A stretch of DNA of 64,000 nucleotides from Myxococcales bacterium 68-20 (GTDB taxonomy: Bacteria; Myxococcota_A; Polyangia; Polyangiales; Polyangiaceae). The notes under the pieces were generated by a model. It worked only from the letters and a program-made list of their open reading frames with translations. It did no database searches and was not told where the DNA came from. How positions within the stretch are numbered: the stretch's first letter is position 1; every line of letters begins with the position of its first letter. Position numbers and translations under genes: made by a program. Positions 7,698 through 16,086 of the stretch are shown in pieces. The stretch covers positions 147,875 through 211,874 of the forward strand of contig MKVQ01000030.1 in assembly GCA_001899635.1 (NCBI GenBank), read 5' to 3'.

Positions 7698-9173
7698 TCA
7701 TCGCATGGCTGAGGTCCGAGCGACCCGCGCCATCAGCGCTGCCCGCTCCTTCGCTTCCACTCGAACGCGGAGCTCACGGAACCGCGCTCCGCTCAGAGCG
7801 AGCGCTGTGCTGCTCGTTGGGGCGCCCTCCTTCCCGACCTCGCTGTCTCGCTCGAAGGTCGTGTCGTCCGGGCTCTTCTCGGAGGTGAGCTTGCCGTAAT
7901 GGATGTAGCCATCGTAGGTCTCGGCGCGGGTGCCTCTGGAGCTTCGCAGCTCGGGCTCCAGACCAAACGCGTTCTCCTCGCACTTCGTGCTCGGGCGCGT
8001 CGTCGAGACGAAGAGCGGGTCCGGCGGTGCGTGGCTCAACGCGGACGTGAGCGTCGTCGGTTCTCCTGGCAGTGCCTGCGGTTCGCCATACCAGATCACG
8101 CTGCCGTTCCCGAACGCCGGCGCCACCGAGAACACTTTGTCTTTCGTCAGCTCGTACTCGTGCGTCATGCGGCTGCCGGCCGAAAACTCGTGCTTGTTCG
8201 TATGCGCCGCGCCCATGTGGAGGAACATGCGATCCGTCGGAGAGCGCATCGCCGACTTCATGTTGTAGTAGATGACCTCTTCGCGGCGCGCGAACCAGAG
8301 CTCGTCTTGAAGGCCGGCTTCGAGGAACGTGCTGACCCACAGTGCGTGGGTCATCGCGTTGAGCCGGTCGCAGTCCGCAGACGTGAGCTCGGCGCAGATG
8401 GCGCTTTTCGAAGTCATGATGTGGTCGAAATAGGCGTTCGCCTCCGACGTGGTCGGCGGTCCGCTCGGCAGCGTCGCGAGCACGGTGTCGGCCTGGGTCG
8501 TGAGCTTGGTCGCGACCTCCCTGATCGCGGCGATCGGCGTCTGAGGCATGTACGCGTAGTCGACCGCCACCACTCGGATCGGGATCCCCTTCTTCGCGAG
8601 CTCCCGGGCGGTGACCGTCAGGATGCGCCCGAACATGTTCGGCGCGAGCTGCTGGAGCCATTGGTCGACGGCCTCGTCCTCTCCGGTCGCCACCCAACTC
8701 GTCAAGCGCTCGCCCATTTCCATCGGGAGCTCGAAGGCGAGGACGTTCACCTGATTCCTCGTTGCGAGCTCCTCGAGGAGGATCGAGCTCATGATCCCGA
8801 TCTCGTTCGTCCCGTGGACCTCACCCATCATGAAGATCTTCTGCGAGCCATAGAGCTCGACGAGCGGCCGGACGTCCCACACCGCGTCTGCGCCTTCCCC
8901 ACAGCGCAGAGGGATGGCGCTCTCCTTCACGAAGCTCGCGATCGCCGTCTTGGTCGTCGGAGCGGGCTCGAGGTTCGGGCACGAGACCGGTTCGATGGGC
9001 TCCGAACACGTTCGAGCGCCCCTTCCGGCGTCGGGCGTGCTCGGGTCGGGCGCCGCATCCTCTTCGGGCACCGTGACAGGTAGATCGTCGTCCGGCACAA
9101 GCCGGCTCTCGCCGCAAGCTAGGACAGCCCCGGCAACGGCAGCCAGAAGACACGCAATCGCGCTCACTTTCAT
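7698..9173 (-). CDS. EreA/ChaN/Tiki-like superfamily lipoprotein
   Basis: This 491-residue exported protein has a signal ending in a lipobox-like AVLAC (Cys about residue 20). The core resembles the erythromycin-esterase/ChaN/Tiki superfamily: IFMMGEVHGTNE matches the GE-x-x-HG-T motif with the paired Glu and His, and FELPMEMG matches the second conserved Glu strand. A C-terminal HMGAAHTNKHEF supplies further His residues. The fold family includes hydrolases and haem-binding proteins, so the activity is not predictable. I placed the start at 9173 because of GGGAGGT seven bases upstream and the signal peptide; the frame is open further upstream but reads as noncoding there. Confidence 0.65.
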   Translation of the reverse strand: MKVSAIACLLAAVAGAVLACGESRLVPDDDLPVTVPEEDAAPDPSTPDAGRGARTCSEPIEPVSCPNLEPAPTTKTAIASFVKESAIPLRCGEGADAVWDVRPLVELYGSQKIFMMGEVHGTNEIGIMSSILLEELATRNQVNVLAFELPMEMGERLTSWVATGEDEAVDQWLQQLAPNMFGRILTVTARELAKKGIPIRVVAVDYAYMPQTPIAAIREVATKLTTQADTVLATLPSGPPTTSEANAYFDHIMTSKSAICAELTSADCDRLNAMTHALWVSTFLEAGLQDELWFARREEVIYYNMKSAMRSPTDRMFLHMGAAHTNKHEFSAGSRMTHEYELTKDKVFSVAPAFGNGSVIWYGEPQALPGEPTTLTSALSHAPPDPLFVSTTRPSTKCEENAFGLEPELRSSRGTRAETYDGYIHYGKLTSEKSPDDTTFERDSEVGKEGAPTSSTALALSGARFRELRVRVEAKERAALMARVARTSAMR

Positions 9174-9969
9174 CAAGGACCTCCCTCCCTCGAATGGGTC
9201 GGGTGGCACAACTTCACCACCGAAGAACAAGAGGGCCGGCCGTGAGAGCAATCCGCGTTCCGGCGGACGTCCCTGAACGCATCGCAGCGAAACAGGCGGA
9301 AGGCTCGGAGCGTGTCGACGGTCCGCCGGTTCCGGACCTCGACGCGAGGGTTCCCACGCCGAGGAGCGGAACGAGAGACGGTTGGAGACTGAAGCGCACG
9401 CGCATGTCTCCGTGCGCGACGTTGGTGTTCGGGCACACGAGGGCACGCGAGCTCATCAGTGCCGCGGCGGCGCGCGCGGTCATCCCGGCGAGGGAGGCGC
9501 GATGAGGAGCTCCCGGAAGTCCCGCCCCCGCCCCTTCCCGCTGTCGGCCCCGCCCCGTCTGCTCGCCTCGCCCCCGAAGTGCGAGGGCGGAGCAAGCATC
9601 TCAGCGGTCGAGCCGGGTGAGGAGCCCAACGAGCCCGCCCGACCTACCGCGTTGGGCGGCCTCAGCCGTGCCGTCGCCGCGTGAGCGAGATCTCGACGGC
9701 CGTGGCGACGTCGTCCACCGCCGTGCGCGGAGGCAACGCCTCTGGCGTTGTCGGCCCGGGGTGACTCGGGCGCGGGACGAGCGGGACGAGCGGGACGAGC
9801 GGGACGTAACCGTCCCGCCACACTTTGAACCGGCCCGTCTTTGTGGTTGGATGCCCCGCTTTTCGAGGCTGACTCGGAGGGCCCCGAGGCCAAGATGGGG
9901 ACACACGAAGAGGTCCGACGTGAAGGTATCGATGGCGGAGATGCAGGCGACGACGGGTCGGGTGGCAGC
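9174..9969. other. Long intergenic region, no convincing gene
   Basis: About 800 bases lie between the divergent EreA-like and POT genes. Open frames here lack recognisable domains, ribosome-binding sites and continuity. It contains a small hairpin (CAACGCC/GGCGTTG at 9734-9750) and a tandem repeat listed separately. Confidence 0.5.
9772..9807. repeat. Tandem 9-bp repeat, four copies
   Basis: GCGGGACGA is repeated four times without gaps at 9772-9807; the last copy ends in T instead of A. It is followed closely by GTCCCGCC, the complement of the unit, so it could fold back. The function is unknown; replication slippage is the simplest origin. Confidence 0.8.
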
Positions 9970-11643
9970 GTGAGCGACACTCCGAAGGCGGGCCACCCGC
10001 GCGGTCTCTACACACTCTTCGGCGCCGAGGCGTGGGAGCGCTTCTCCTACTACGGGATGAGGGCACTCCTCGTCCTCTATCTCACCAAGAAGATCGGCCT
10101 CGATCGGGCGCAGGCGCTCGAGATCTACGGCATGTACACGGGCCTCGTGTACCTCACGCCGCTCCTCGGCGGCTACCTCGCCGACAAGATCCTCGGCCGC
10201 CGGAAGGCGGTGCTGATCGGCGGCATCGTGATGGCGCTCGGCCAGGTCGCGCTCATGTTCGAGCCGACGCTGTTCCTCGCGCTCGGCCTCCTCATCGCGG
10301 GCAACGGCTTCTTCAAGCCGAACATCTCGACGATGGTCGGCGGCCTCTATCGCGAAGGCGACACCCGACGCGACGGCGCATTCACGATCTTCTACATGGG
10401 GATCAACCTCGGCGCCCTGTGGTCGCCGATCATCTGCGGCAACCTCGGCGAGAAGGTGTCGTTCGCGCTCGGCTTCGGCTCGGCGGCGCTCGGCATGACG
10501 TTCGGGCTCGTGCAGTTCCTCGCAGGGCAAAAGCACCTCGGCGACGGCGGCCTCCCGCCGGGACGCGAGGCGGCCCTCGCGAAGAGCGATGGCGGTCCGT
10601 ACCGCGAGCAGAACATCAACGCCGGCAAGAGCTCGCTGCTCATCGCGCGCGACTACATCGACGTCGTCATCTGGACGGTCGGCACCTGCGCGCTCGTCTG
10701 GGGCGTCCTCTTCGCGTGGCAGTTCGTCGGTCCCGTCTGGACGGCCGCGCCGGGCATCGTGAAGGGCCTCTTCGGCCTCGCCGCGATCGGCGCTGTGTTC
10801 TTCCAGCTCTTCAAGGGCTCGAGCGGCCAGGAAGTCCAGCAGATCCTCGTCATCATCATCCTCTGCGCGTTCAACATCTTCTTCTGGATGGGGTTCGAGC
10901 AGGCGGGCGGGACGATGACCCTCTTCGCCGACGAGCAGACCGACCGCAACGTGGGTGGGCTCGGGATGCTCGCCATCGCGGCCTTCGTCTTCGCGTGCGC
11001 GTACAACTTCCGCCGCTCGACGAAGGATCAGGCGAGCGGGAAGGCGCTGTGGCTCGGGCTCACCGGCATGTTCGGCCTGGCCGGCCTCGCCGCCGTCGGC
11101 TTGGCCATCTACAACTTCGCGACCGGCTCGACGACGAACATCCCGGCCTCGCAGTTCCAGGCGATCAACCCGCTCCTGATCGTCGCGCTCGCGCCGACGT
11201 TCTCGAACCTCTGGGATCGCCTCGACAACAGCAAGTACCGCACGTCGACCCCGACGAAGATGGCCATCGGCATGGTGATCCTCGGGCTCGGCTTCGTGGT
11301 CCTCTTCGCCGGCCAGAAGATCGCGATGGCGACCGGGACGAAGGCGAGCGCCGCGTGGCTCGTCGCCGTCTACACCATCCACACGATCGGCGAGCTGTGC
11401 CTCTCCCCGATCGGCCTCTCGATGGTGACGAAGCTCGCTCCGCCGCGCGTCTCGTCGCTCGCGATGGGCCTCTGGCTCTTCTCGTCCGCGGTCGCGAACT
11501 ACCTCGCGGGCATCCTCGAGTCGCTCCTCGCGCACACGAGCGTGCCGATCTACGCCTTCCTCGCCGGCAGCTCGATCGGCCCGGCGATCCTGCTCCTCGC
11601 GCTGACGCCGCTCCTCAAGAAGTGGATGCACGGCAAGGCGTGA
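9970..11643 (+). CDS. POT/PTR2-family proton-coupled oligopeptide transporter
   Basis: This inner-membrane MFS transporter imports di- and tripeptides with protons. The POT signature ExxERFxYY is present (AEAWERFSYY), followed by GMRALLVLYL. Motifs typical of PTR2 follow: GGYLADKILGRR, GNGFFKPNISTMVG, and FYMGINLGALWSP. About 14 membrane segments are readable, and the C-terminal half ends in a short basic tail. I favour the GTG at 9970, which gives a short cytoplasmic N-terminus before HPRGLYTLF. ATGs at 9841 and 9895 add low-complexity residues. No nearby peptidase or regulator suggests a special role. Confidence 0.88.
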   Translation: MSDTPKAGHPRGLYTLFGAEAWERFSYYGMRALLVLYLTKKIGLDRAQALEIYGMYTGLVYLTPLLGGYLADKILGRRKAVLIGGIVMALGQVALMFEPTLFLALGLLIAGNGFFKPNISTMVGGLYREGDTRRDGAFTIFYMGINLGALWSPIICGNLGEKVSFALGFGSAALGMTFGLVQFLAGQKHLGDGGLPPGREAALAKSDGGPYREQNINAGKSSLLIARDYIDVVIWTVGTCALVWGVLFAWQFVGPVWTAAPGIVKGLFGLAAIGAVFFQLFKGSSGQEVQQILVIIILCAFNIFFWMGFEQAGGTMTLFADEQTDRNVGGLGMLAIAAFVFACAYNFRRSTKDQASGKALWLGLTGMFGLAGLAAVGLAIYNFATGSTTNIPASQFQAINPLLIVALAPTFSNLWDRLDNSKYRTSTPTKMAIGMVILGLGFVVLFAGQKIAMATGTKASAAWLVAVYTIHTIGELCLSPIGLSMVTKLAPPRVSSLAMGLWLFSSAVANYLAGILESLLAHTSVPIYAFLAGSSIGPAILLLALTPLLKKWMHGKA

Positions 11644-11658
11644 CCCGCGGCCCGGCCT

Positions 11659-11700
11659 CCGTTCGGGCATCGCTCCGCCGACGAACGATGCCCGCAACGG
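11659..11700 (+). terminator. Stem-loop after the POT transporter gene
   Basis: A 14-bp stem, CCGTTCGGGCATCG at 11659-11672 with CGATGCCCG plus AACGG at 11686-11700, has one bulged C and a 13-nt loop. It starts 16 bases after the stop codon. There is no U-tract, which is common for terminator-like hairpins in very GC-rich genomes. The rest of the gap to 11942 holds nothing I recognise. Confidence 0.5.
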
Positions 11701-11942
11701 TAGGTCGATAGGCCGATAGGCCGCTGCACGGCGAGCCTTCATCCGCGTGGAGCGCGCACGCTCCACGCCAAGGCCTCCCCGCGGCCGGGGCGCCACCGGC
11801 ACCTGCAGCCGGCACCACACGCCCACTTCCCGCCGCGTTTCTCGTGAGCGTTCACGGACGAGGCCCTGCTACCTTGGCCGGTTCGCTGTGTCCCGTGACC
11901 TGAAGGGCAGGTGCGGAGATGCGGGCGTGAACTGGATGGTGA

Positions 11943-14900
11943 ATGTTCGCGAGTCGGTGGTTTCGTGGTTCGCTCGTGGTGCTCGGCCTCGGCGGGATTT
12001 TCGTCGCCGGGACACGATGCGATGAGGAGGCAAAGGACTCGCAAGCCGGCGTAGACAGCGCGACGGGCGCAGACGGCGCGCCCGTCTCGTGGTTCCCGAC
12101 TTCGCGCCCTTCTCCGCTGCAATGGATCTCCGCGTGGCTCGCCCCCGATGCCCCCGATGCCCCCGCGACGGATCGAGCCGACGCGCCCACGACCGAGCAC
12201 GAGCGTGTGCTCGGCGCAGCGCGCGCTCACCTCGCTTCGGTCGCGGCGTCGTACGAGCTCGACGAAGCCGATCTCGCGACGATCGTGCATCGCGACACGC
12301 ACATCGCTCCGGACCGCACATCGATCGTCCGCTTCGCACAATCGATCGACGGTCGGCCGATCATCGGTCGCGCAGTGAACGTCGTGATGACGTGGGACGA
12401 CGAGGTCGTCGGAGCGACCGGCCGCCTCGCGTCGTCCTCCGCGATCCGCCGCGCACGCGCGCTCCTCCCGCGCGCGCAACGCACGGATGCGAGCGCGGTC
12501 TCGACTGCGCTCGCGCAGGTCTCCGTCGGGACGAGAGGCGCGCTCGAGCGCCACCCGTCGACGAACGGCGACTTCACGCGCTTCGCGCCGAAGGCGAAGG
12601 AAGGGCCGTTCGTCGGCGCGCGGGTGCGCGACGTGTTCGTCGAGCACGAGGGGCGCCTCGTGCCTGCGCACCACGTCGAGCTCGAGACGAACGCCCGTCC
12701 CGAAGATGCGTTCGTGAGCTCCTTCGTCTCGTCGATCGACGGCGCATCGTTGCGTGTCGTTCGCCATGCCCACGCCGATACGTTCCGCGTTCATGCCGAC
12801 TCGTGGCCGCCGTACGCTCCGTACGACTCGCCGGGCGGCACCAGCGCGACGCCGCATCCGACCGGAACCCCGAGCGGGTATACCCCCGCGTTCGTCGCCC
12901 CTCAGCTCGTCACCCTCTCGAGCTCTCCGTTCTCGCGAAACGATCGCTGGCTTCCGCCGAACGCGACCGAGCTCTCGGGCAACACCGTGCTCGCGTACGT
13001 CGACCGCGCGGCCCCCGACGGCTTCACTCCCGGGACCGACCTCGCGGTGCCTCCGACGACGCCGGGCACGTTCGACCGCGTGTTCGATCCGAGCCTGTCA
13101 CCGACGGCCTCCGACGAGCAGTCATGCGCCTCCGCCACGCAGGCGTTCTTCGTCGCCGCCTTCCTCCACGACTTCTTCTACGACGCCGGCTTCGACGAGC
13201 GCGCGGGCAACGCCCAGGCGAGCAACTTCGGACGCGGGGGCCTCGAGGGCGACCGCATTCACCTCGAGGTGCAGGACTACGCCCTCCCCGGCCGCTCGCT
13301 TGCGATCATCCCGCCCGACGGAAGCACGCCGCGTCTCTCGTTCGGCATCTATCCGGGGGCAGGCGGTGCCGTCGCGCGCGACGCCGCGATGGACGCCACC
13401 CTCGTCGCCCACGAGTGGGGTCACCTGCTCTCGGAGCGGCTCGTCGGCAACGCGCTCGGTCTCGGGAATGGACAAGGGCGCGCGATCGGCGAGGGCACGA
13501 GCGACTTCCTCGCGCTGCTCCTCGTGACGCGCCCCGAAGACGTGAACGTGCCGGGGAACTACATGTTCCAGGGCGTCTATCCGATCGGCGGCTACGCGGC
13601 TTCGGGCGCGGACTCGAACGCCCACTACTTCGGCCTCCGGCGCGCCCCCTACTCGACCGACTTCGCGCGCAACGCACTCTCGTTCCGCCACGTCGCGCGC
13701 GGCGTGGCCCTTCCCTCCACCCATCCGATTCGTGAAGGGCGCGGCGCGGTCGACAATCCGGTGGCTCATGCCGCCGGCGAGATCTGGGCGCTCGCCCTCT
13801 GGGAGTCCTACGTGTCGCTCCTGCGTGCGCACCCGTTCATGGAAGCGCAGGATCGGATGAAGCAGTACCTCGTACGCGGGCTGCTCGCGACGCCGGTATC
13901 GCCGACCTTCGTAGAGGCGCGTGATGCGCTGCTCGCCGTCACGAGCGCGAGCGATCCCGCGGACGCATCACGTTTCCGGGCGGCGTTCGCCCGGCGCGGC
14001 CTCGGAAGCGATGCGATTGCCCCGGCGCGCTCGTCGGTCGATCTCGTCGGCGCGGTCGAGGACACGACCGCGGGCGCCGTGGTGCGGGTCGCCTCGATCG
14101 AGCTCGACGACTCGCAATCGCCCTGTGATGCGGACGGCGTGCTCGACGTCGGAGAGACCGGCCTCCTGCGCGTCACCGTCGTCAATCCCGGCCTCGACCC
14201 ATTGCCGCCGTTCAACGCGACGGTCACGGCGAGCGGCGCCTCGTCGACGCTGAGCTTCCCCGCCGGGAACAGCCGCTTCGTCGGAGCGCTGCCTGCGACC
14301 AAAACCGCGACGTTCACGCTTCCCGTCGCGCTCACGGCGGTCAGCACCGCAGAGCCCAACGCCAGCCTCACGATCTCCTTCGACCTTCCGTCGGTGCCGG
14401 CGGCGCAGCGAACTCACACCTACCACGCTCGCGTCCACCACGACGTGAAGCTCGCGGCGTCGACGATCGACACCATGTCGACGCGCACGCGCAGCTGGAC
14501 GCTCGCGCGCAACGGGGCGGCTCAGACGCTCGCCCCGACGTTCGAAGGCGGGAATGACCACGCCCACCTCGAGGACGGACCGACCCGCGGCACGGTCGCG
14601 TTGGTCTCGCCGCCCCTGCGCGTGACCGCAGCGCTGTCGCTCTCGTTCCGCATGCGGCATTCGCTTGCGGTCGCAGACGACGGCACCACCGCGACCGACG
14701 GGGCCGTGATCGAGCTCAGCGAGGACGGCGTCCACTTCGTCGACGTCACCACGCTCGGTGCCGCTCCCGGTTACACGGGGATGCTCGCGAACGACGTGGG
14801 CAACCCGCTCGGCGCGCGCGCGGCCTTCACCGGCATGAGCGAGGGCTTCCCGAGCTTCGTCACGCGCACCCTCGACTTCGGCAACGCGCTCGTCGGCAAG

Positions 14901-15908
14901 ATCGTCTTCGTGCGGTTCGTCGTCGGCGCGAACGGTGATGGGCGCTCCGCGCACGGCCTCGACATCGACGACGTCGCGGTCGTGGGTGTCGACGGCACGC
15001 CGTTCGCCGCGCGCGTCGCGGAGACGTCGAACGGCACCACGTGCAATCGCCCGCCCGCCGTCAACGCCGGCAGCGACATGCTCGTCTCCGAGCTCGACGG
15101 CGATCCGGCGCTCGGCGTGCGACGCACGGTGGCTCTCTCCGGAGCGAGCGCCTTCGACCCCGATGGGGACGCGCTCACGTTCGCGTGGACGCAGCTCGCG
15201 GGACCGCCCGTCATGCTCTCCGCGAACGACGTGCTTCATCCGACGTTCGTCACGCCCGCCATCGGCGCGGACGTCGTCCTCGTCTTCCGCCTCGACGTCG
15301 GGGACGGAACGAACACGTCGAGCGACGTCGTGCGCGTCACGATCCGCAACGACAACCGTGCGCCGACGGCGATCCTGACCGGCCCGTCGAGCGTCACCGC
15401 CGACACGGCTGGCGTGACGCTCGACGGCTCCGGCTCGTCCGATCCCGACGGGGACGCGCTCACGTACACGTGGACGCAAACGTCCGGGCCGTCGGTCGCG
15501 CTCGTCGCGAAGCAAGACGTCGCCACGTTCGATGCTCCCAGCGTCTCCGCGCCCGTGACGCTCGGCTTCGCCCTCGTCGTCTCCGACGGGATCGCTTCGA
15601 GCGCCCCCGCCACGTTGTCCGTCGACCTCGTCCCCGCACCGATCCCCGACGCGGGCGCACCGCCCGCAGACGGCGGCGCGCCCGCCACGCCCGGCGGGGG
15701 CTCGCCCTCGGACGGCGGCGCGCCCGGCGAGGACTCTCCCTCGGGCCACGGCGCAACGACTCCTGCAGCGGAGGATGGCGGCTGCGCCATGGTGGCGACG
15801 ACGAACGCTCGCGGCCTCTCGTCGAGCGTGGCGCTCGGGCTCGGGCTCGGGCTCGTCACACTCGCGCGGCGGCGGCTCCTTCGCCGGCGTCTCGTCGATC
15901 GAGGGTAG
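11943..15908 (+). CDS. M36 fungalysin-type metalloprotease with PKD-like repeats and MYXO-CTERM-like tail
   Basis: This secreted zinc protease has 1321 residues. It has a signal peptide (residues 1-24) and an FTP-type propeptide (about 85-170). The catalytic domain carries HEWGH beginning at H490 and a downstream EGTSDF, with E517 as likely third zinc ligand, as in M36. A region with Ig-like/CARDB-type and laminin-G-like features follows. Two PKD/K-type modules (about 1030-1230) share FDPDGDAL-F-WTQ and SDPDGDALTYTWTQ. A Pro/Gly/Asp spacer leads to a Cys, a hydrophobic helix and an Arg-rich end (TLARRRLLRRR), resembling MYXO-CTERM sorting tails. The protein is probably anchored at the surface and then released. 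Confidence 0.85.
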   Translation: MFASRWFRGSLVVLGLGGIFVAGTRCDEEAKDSQAGVDSATGADGAPVSWFPTSRPSPLQWISAWLAPDAPDAPATDRADAPTTEHERVLGAARAHLASVAASYELDEADLATIVHRDTHIAPDRTSIVRFAQSIDGRPIIGRAVNVVMTWDDEVVGATGRLASSSAIRRARALLPRAQRTDASAVSTALAQVSVGTRGALERHPSTNGDFTRFAPKAKEGPFVGARVRDVFVEHEGRLVPAHHVELETNARPEDAFVSSFVSSIDGASLRVVRHAHADTFRVHADSWPPYAPYDSPGGTSATPHPTGTPSGYTPAFVAPQLVTLSSSPFSRNDRWLPPNATELSGNTVLAYVDRAAPDGFTPGTDLAVPPTTPGTFDRVFDPSLSPTASDEQSCASATQAFFVAAFLHDFFYDAGFDERAGNAQASNFGRGGLEGDRIHLEVQDYALPGRSLAIIPPDGSTPRLSFGIYPGAGGAVARDAAMDATLVAHEWGHLLSERLVGNALGLGNGQGRAIGEGTSDFLALLLVTRPEDVNVPGNYMFQGVYPIGGYAASGADSNAHYFGLRRAPYSTDFARNALSFRHVARGVALPSTHPIREGRGAVDNPVAHAAGEIWALALWESYVSLLRAHPFMEAQDRMKQYLVRGLLATPVSPTFVEARDALLAVTSASDPADASRFRAAFARRGLGSDAIAPARSSVDLVGAVEDTTAGAVVRVASIELDDSQSPCDADGVLDVGETGLLRVTVVNPGLDPLPPFNATVTASGASSTLSFPAGNSRFVGALPATKTATFTLPVALTAVSTAEPNASLTISFDLPSVPAAQRTHTYHARVHHDVKLAASTIDTMSTRTRSWTLARNGAAQTLAPTFEGGNDHAHLEDGPTRGTVALVSPPLRVTAALSLSFRMRHSLAVADDGTTATDGAVIELSEDGVHFVDVTTLGAAPGYTGMLANDVGNPLGARAAFTGMSEGFPSFVTRTLDFGNALVGKIVFVRFVVGANGDGRSAHGLDIDDVAVVGVDGTPFAARVAETSNGTTCNRPPAVNAGSDMLVSELDGDPALGVRRTVALSGASAFDPDGDALTFAWTQLAGPPVMLSANDVLHPTFVTPAIGADVVLVFRLDVGDGTNTSSDVVRVTIRNDNRAPTAILTGPSSVTADTAGVTLDGSGSSDPDGDALTYTWTQTSGPSVALVAKQDVATFDAPSVSAPVTLGFALVVSDGIASSAPATLSVDLVPAPIPDAGAPPADGGAPATPGGGSPSDGGAPGEDSPSGHGATTPAAEDGGCAMVATTNARGLSSSVALGLGLGLVTLARRRLLRRRLVDRG

Positions 15909-15917
15909 TCCATCGAA

Positions 15918-15945
15918 GGCTCCCCGCCCCCGACGGTGGGGAGCC
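15918..15945 (+). terminator. Stem-loop after the M36 protease gene
   Basis: GGCTCCCC (15918-15925) pairs with GGGGAGCC (15938-15945) across a 12-nt loop, ten bases after the stop codon. A second possible pairing of CGAAGG with CCTTCG extends the structure. No U-run follows. Confidence 0.5.
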
Positions 15946-16086
15946 GCAGCCCTTCGAGATCTCGATTCGTGAGCGGTTTCGCGCCGGACGACTTGGCGCG
16001 CCGATCTCCCACACGGCGGCGTGCCTCGAACGTCACCAAACGGGGCGACGACGGTGCATTGGTAGCTGCGCTACCTTCCGAGCAGC

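Noticed and set aside
9174-9969. Open frames of 80-170 codons on both strands between the EreA-like and POT genes
   Set aside because: No domain, no ribosome-binding site, composition explained by high GC; best treated as intergenic.
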